Assembly: GCA_902779125.1 (NCBI GenBank)
Contig: CACZAC010000003.1
Location: 1-64,000 of the forward strand
DNA length: 64,000 bases
Source: an uncultured Bacteroidales bacterium
Lineage (GTDB): Bacteria; Bacteroidota; Bacteroidia; Bacteroidales; Muribaculaceae
Direction: 5' to 3'
Shown: one piece after another, positions 61,688 through 64,000 of the stretch
How the letters are laid out: each line of letters starts with the position of its first letter
How positions within the stretch are numbered: the first letter of the stretch is position 1
Made by a program: the position numbers and the translations under genes
The notes under the pieces: model-generated
Told to the model about the DNA's origin: nothing
Seen by the model: the letters and a program-made list of their open reading frames with translations, nothing else
Database searches by the model: none

Positions 61688-62652
61688 CTGGATTTTATTA
61701 TTGCATGATAGTCAAATGCTTCTAAATCCAAAACAACGCTATCATTTTCCTCATCAACCCATTTATTGAGTTTCTTGTTCCAATAGAAGATGGACAATTT
61801 AGGAGCGGATAAGGCATTGGTCACGACGCACAAGCGATAGTTGCGCTTATATTTCTTCATGTTTTGATACTCATTGCGAGTAATCATGACATCAATATCA
61901 TCACAACCACGGCCTTTCACCTCAAGTTTCAGCGACTCTTCGCCATTGAAAGCATTCAAGTCCCAACCAATGTTGTCCTTCTCAACCGATAAAACTTTAT
62001 AACCCAATGACTTATAATATTTGGTCACCAGTTTAACCGCCTTTTTCTCCACCCTCTTTTTCTCTTGAGCATCGGTTTGCCTGGCTTGCTCCTCTGCTAC
62101 TTCATTCTTTTCATGATAATTGTCAATATAGTCAAGTACCCTAGCAATATATTTTTTGACTGAAGGGATGTGCATATATTTGTTCGGATACCAGATATTA
62201 GCTTGACCAATGAAACCAGGTTCATGAGGGACGGCCATGTCGCGGTTTCGGTAGCATTGGGGAATGAGTGTGCAGTCGGATACTTTGGCACGGACATTAT
62301 AAGCATAACTCTTTCTTAACTCATTTTTGGATTCTCGCAATTCTCGATATACCGTCGCGTTCTTATACCATCCTACAATACGGCGACCTCCATTTTTAGG
62401 ATGAGTAGCTACCCAGACGACCAAAACACCGTCTAACCTATCGGCAACACCTGGACAATCTTGGTCAATTGCTTGCAGGTTAAGCGCCCCTCTAGAACGT
62501 ACATAACCGTAGTATATACCATTGATCGGCATGAAATTATAGATTTCATGCTTCCTTTTTGCTGGATGAGATCCCCCACGACGTATGGGATCATAATCTT
62601 GATTCCCCTGGTAATATTTCATCCAGCCTATGTTTGCGAATAGAATCTTCAT
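61684..62652 (-). CDS. DUF3883-domain protein (putative restriction-associated nuclease)
   Basis: 322 residues from the ATG at 62652 (MKILFANIGWMKYYQG); the earlier in-frame codon is a GTG. The C-terminal 120 residues (VEKKAVKLVTKYYKSLGYKVLSVEKDNIGWDLNAF then LKLEVKGRG) are the DUF3883 pattern, with the D...ExK arrangement of PD-(D/E)XK nucleases. The N-terminal part is a conserved module containing WVATHPKNGGRRIVGWYKNATVY. Such proteins occur in restriction and BREX-type islands. Downstream of hsdS in the same direction. Confidence 0.8.
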   Translation of the reverse strand: MKILFANIGWMKYYQGNQDYDPIRRGGSHPAKRKHEIYNFMPINGIYYGYVRSRGALNLQAIDQDCPGVADRLDGVLVVWVATHPKNGGRRIVGWYKNATVYRELRESKNELRKSYAYNVRAKVSDCTLIPQCYRNRDMAVPHEPGFIGQANIWYPNKYMHIPSVKKYIARVLDYIDNYHEKNEVAEEQARQTDAQEKKRVEKKAVKLVTKYYKSLGYKVLSVEKDNIGWDLNAFNGEESLKLEVKGRGCDDIDVMITRNEYQNMKKYKRNYRLCVVTNALSAPKLSIFYWNKKLNKWVDEENDSVVLDLEAFDYHAIIKSR

Positions 62653-62671
62653 ATTTCTCACGTTTTAATTG

Positions 62672-62705
62672 TGCAACTAAACTCCTAACTCCAAACTCCT
62701 AACTT
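62672..62705. repeat. Heptamer array between hsdS and the DUF3883 gene
   Basis: Near-tandem CTAACTC/CAAACTC 7-nt units just before the end of hsdS, of the same kind as the arrays at 9590, 28921 and 33849. Confidence 0.6.
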
Positions 62706-63971
62706 CTAACTGGGAAAAACTTGTTTTTTGCCGGTGACGTATTCGTAGATGAGGGATTTCTTGTATTGTTTTAAATCCTCAATCTTTTGCTGCTTGAGGG
62801 CTATCAGTGCGTCAATGTCGGCACACTTGCGGTCCAAATAATCCGCTATCTCCCGCTGCTCCGATAGTGGAGGAACTGGAAGCCATAACTGTTTTATCGT
62901 CTTTTGACTTATATTCGGTTGCCCACCACCCACAGCTTTATAAATAAGATAGTCCTGTACCGATTTTAAAGTATAAAAAGCAAATTTGAGTTCAAGACTT
63001 GTTTCGCTTAAAACGCAACATGCTTGATTTACACATCCATCAATATGTGAGATTGAAATATTACCCACTGATGCACCATACATCGCGATAATGATAAAAG
63101 GTGCTTGATAAATGTATAGGGCTGAATACTTTTTTAAAGTTTCATCATTGATTCTATTAGAAACTTCGAATAAATCACCTCCATTAATATCACCTGATTG
63201 AATCCAGTTTATACTGCCATCATAAGCACTATCATCAGATGAACTTGGAGTGGTACCACTGCCTATAGTTTTGAATACTCTTGACACTTTATCTTGTTCC
63301 CAGTGGGTGGGGATTTGGCCTATCCAGTCGATGTTGGAGGGCTTCATGGGGGCTGTGGGGTTAAGGCCCTTGGTGACGGCCTCGGTGATGACCGATTGCT
63401 TATAGGCTTTTAACTCCTCTATCACCTGCTCTTGCAAAGACACCATCTCGTCCACCTCACCACATTTCCTGTCGATTATTTCAGCGATTGCTTTCTGTTC
63501 TTCAATAGGAGGAAGGAGAAAGTCTAATTCTGATATCTTGTTCCACTTCAGGTCACAACTTCTTTCTCTAATGCCAGTTGAAAGAGCCAAGAAAACATTG
63601 TTATAAGCAAGGGTTCTCAAATAAAAAATGAGATACCTGGAATTATGGTTATTCTTAGGGGTGCAAACAACAAGGACTGGTGAACCTTTACCTGTAGATT
63701 TGGAAACACCCATAGCACCAGCAAAGCCATCCATTCCATGAATCACAATATCACCTTCGTTTATGCCTTGATAACCAATCTCTTTATCCGACATTGTAAA
63801 GCCTTCTGTCCGTCGTAATGACCGTAAAATGACTTCTCCATCTCTGAAGCAGGTAATAACCTCATCATTATCCCTAACAGGTCTTTTTTTCAAATCAAGG
63901 ACTCTCTTTCCCCTTTCGATTATCCAATTATCTGGTACATAAGGAGCCCATGGTATGTTGGTCTTTTTCAT
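62706..63971 (-). CDS. hsdS: Type I restriction enzyme specificity subunit
   Basis: 421 residues with two target-recognition domains (about 1-155 and 215-375), each followed by a conserved helical spacer: KAIAEIIDRKCGEVDEMVSL...EELKAYKQSVITEAVTKG and REIADYLDRKCADIDALIAL...EDLKQYKKSLIYEYVTGKK. The WIGQIPTHWE/WAPYVPDNWI lead-ins are typical. Sets the recognition sequence of the HsdMRS complex. Confidence 0.95.
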   Translation of the reverse strand: MKKTNIPWAPYVPDNWIIERGKRVLDLKKRPVRDNDEVITCFRDGEVILRSLRRTEGFTMSDKEIGYQGINEGDIVIHGMDGFAGAMGVSKSTGKGSPVLVVCTPKNNHNSRYLIFYLRTLAYNNVFLALSTGIRERSCDLKWNKISELDFLLPPIEEQKAIAEIIDRKCGEVDEMVSLQEQVIEELKAYKQSVITEAVTKGLNPTAPMKPSNIDWIGQIPTHWEQDKVSRVFKTIGSGTTPSSSDDSAYDGSINWIQSGDINGGDLFEVSNRINDETLKKYSALYIYQAPFIIIAMYGASVGNISISHIDGCVNQACCVLSETSLELKFAFYTLKSVQDYLIYKAVGGGQPNISQKTIKQLWLPVPPLSEQREIADYLDRKCADIDALIALKQQKIEDLKQYKKSLIYEYVTGKKQVFPS

Positions 63972-63973
63972 CG

Positions 63974-64000
63974 TTATCGTCCCAAGATTTTAGCCATTAA
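63974..64000 (-). CDS. hsdM: C-terminal end of the upstream gene, probably hsdM (partial)
   Basis: The last codons read LMAKILGR followed by TAA at 63976-63974, 2 nt before the hsdS start codon. Type I methyltransferase genes normally precede hsdS this closely; identity is inferred from position only. Confidence 0.4.
   Translation of the reverse strand, partial: LMAKILGR

Overview
The window is a chromosomal segment of a gut-type Bacteroidales bacterium (Prevotellaceae/Muribaculaceae-like; genus not fixed). The evidence is: Bacteroidota promoters (TTTG, 19-21 nt, TAnnTTTG) ahead of many genes, weak or absent Shine-Dalgarno sites, a T9SS-type C-terminal sorting tail, lipoproteins with LxxC lipoboxes, a LicD/flippase glycan operon, and queuosine, GroESL, MutS2, YicC-Gmk and Type I restriction genes typical of the phylum. 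No rRNA, tRNA, CRISPR array or intact insertion sequence was found.

Layout. 1-184 is the 3' end of a gene that looks like rpsP, followed by a strong terminator. 267-8516 (minus) is a seven-gene surface-glycan operon: GT2, KdsC-like phosphatase, flippase, GalE, a small membrane protein, LicD, and a three-domain fusion (cytidylyltransferase, PLP aminotransferase, opine dehydrogenase-like). 8684-10243 (plus) is yicC-gmk. 10247-23350 (minus) is a six-gene biosynthetic operon: sensor phosphatase/kinase, STAS protein, outer-membrane barrel, two-module NRPS with terminal reductase (C-A-T-C-A-T-R), MATE exporter and phosphopantetheinyl transferase. Next come a T9SS cargo protein, groES-groEL, a WG-repeat lipoprotein and queD-queE; then an acyltransferase, fabD, and mlaE-mlaF-HD-queF-queC. 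A LuxR regulator/hemerythrin pair follows, then a five-gene operon (two lipoproteins, MBL hydrolase, UmuD, sulfatase-like transferase), then yugP-hisS-crp-TSCPD.

44529-50301 holds an Ala-rich lipoprotein, GNAT, M3 peptidase and mutS2. A 17-bp direct repeat at the mutS2 start codon (50285-50301) recurs at 52496-52512 and brackets a 2.2-kb decayed integrative element with two XRE regulators, a lipoprotein and an integrase stub. After it come a secreted C1B peptidase, a GT39-like membrane protein, RidA, and a 141-bp element with 13-bp inverted ends. The window closes with a Type I restriction locus (hsdR ... hsdS, hsdM tail) interrupted by a DUF3883 protein, a lipoprotein and an AT-rich 452-residue protein with an HNH-like signature.

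Best candidates for something new are the sensor-controlled NRPS operon, the three-domain LicC/aminotransferase/opine dehydrogenase fusion next to LicD, the three-gene insert in the Type I restriction locus, and the att-flanked element that separates mutS2 from its probable original promoter. Functional statements rest on motif recognition by eye; no database search was possible.
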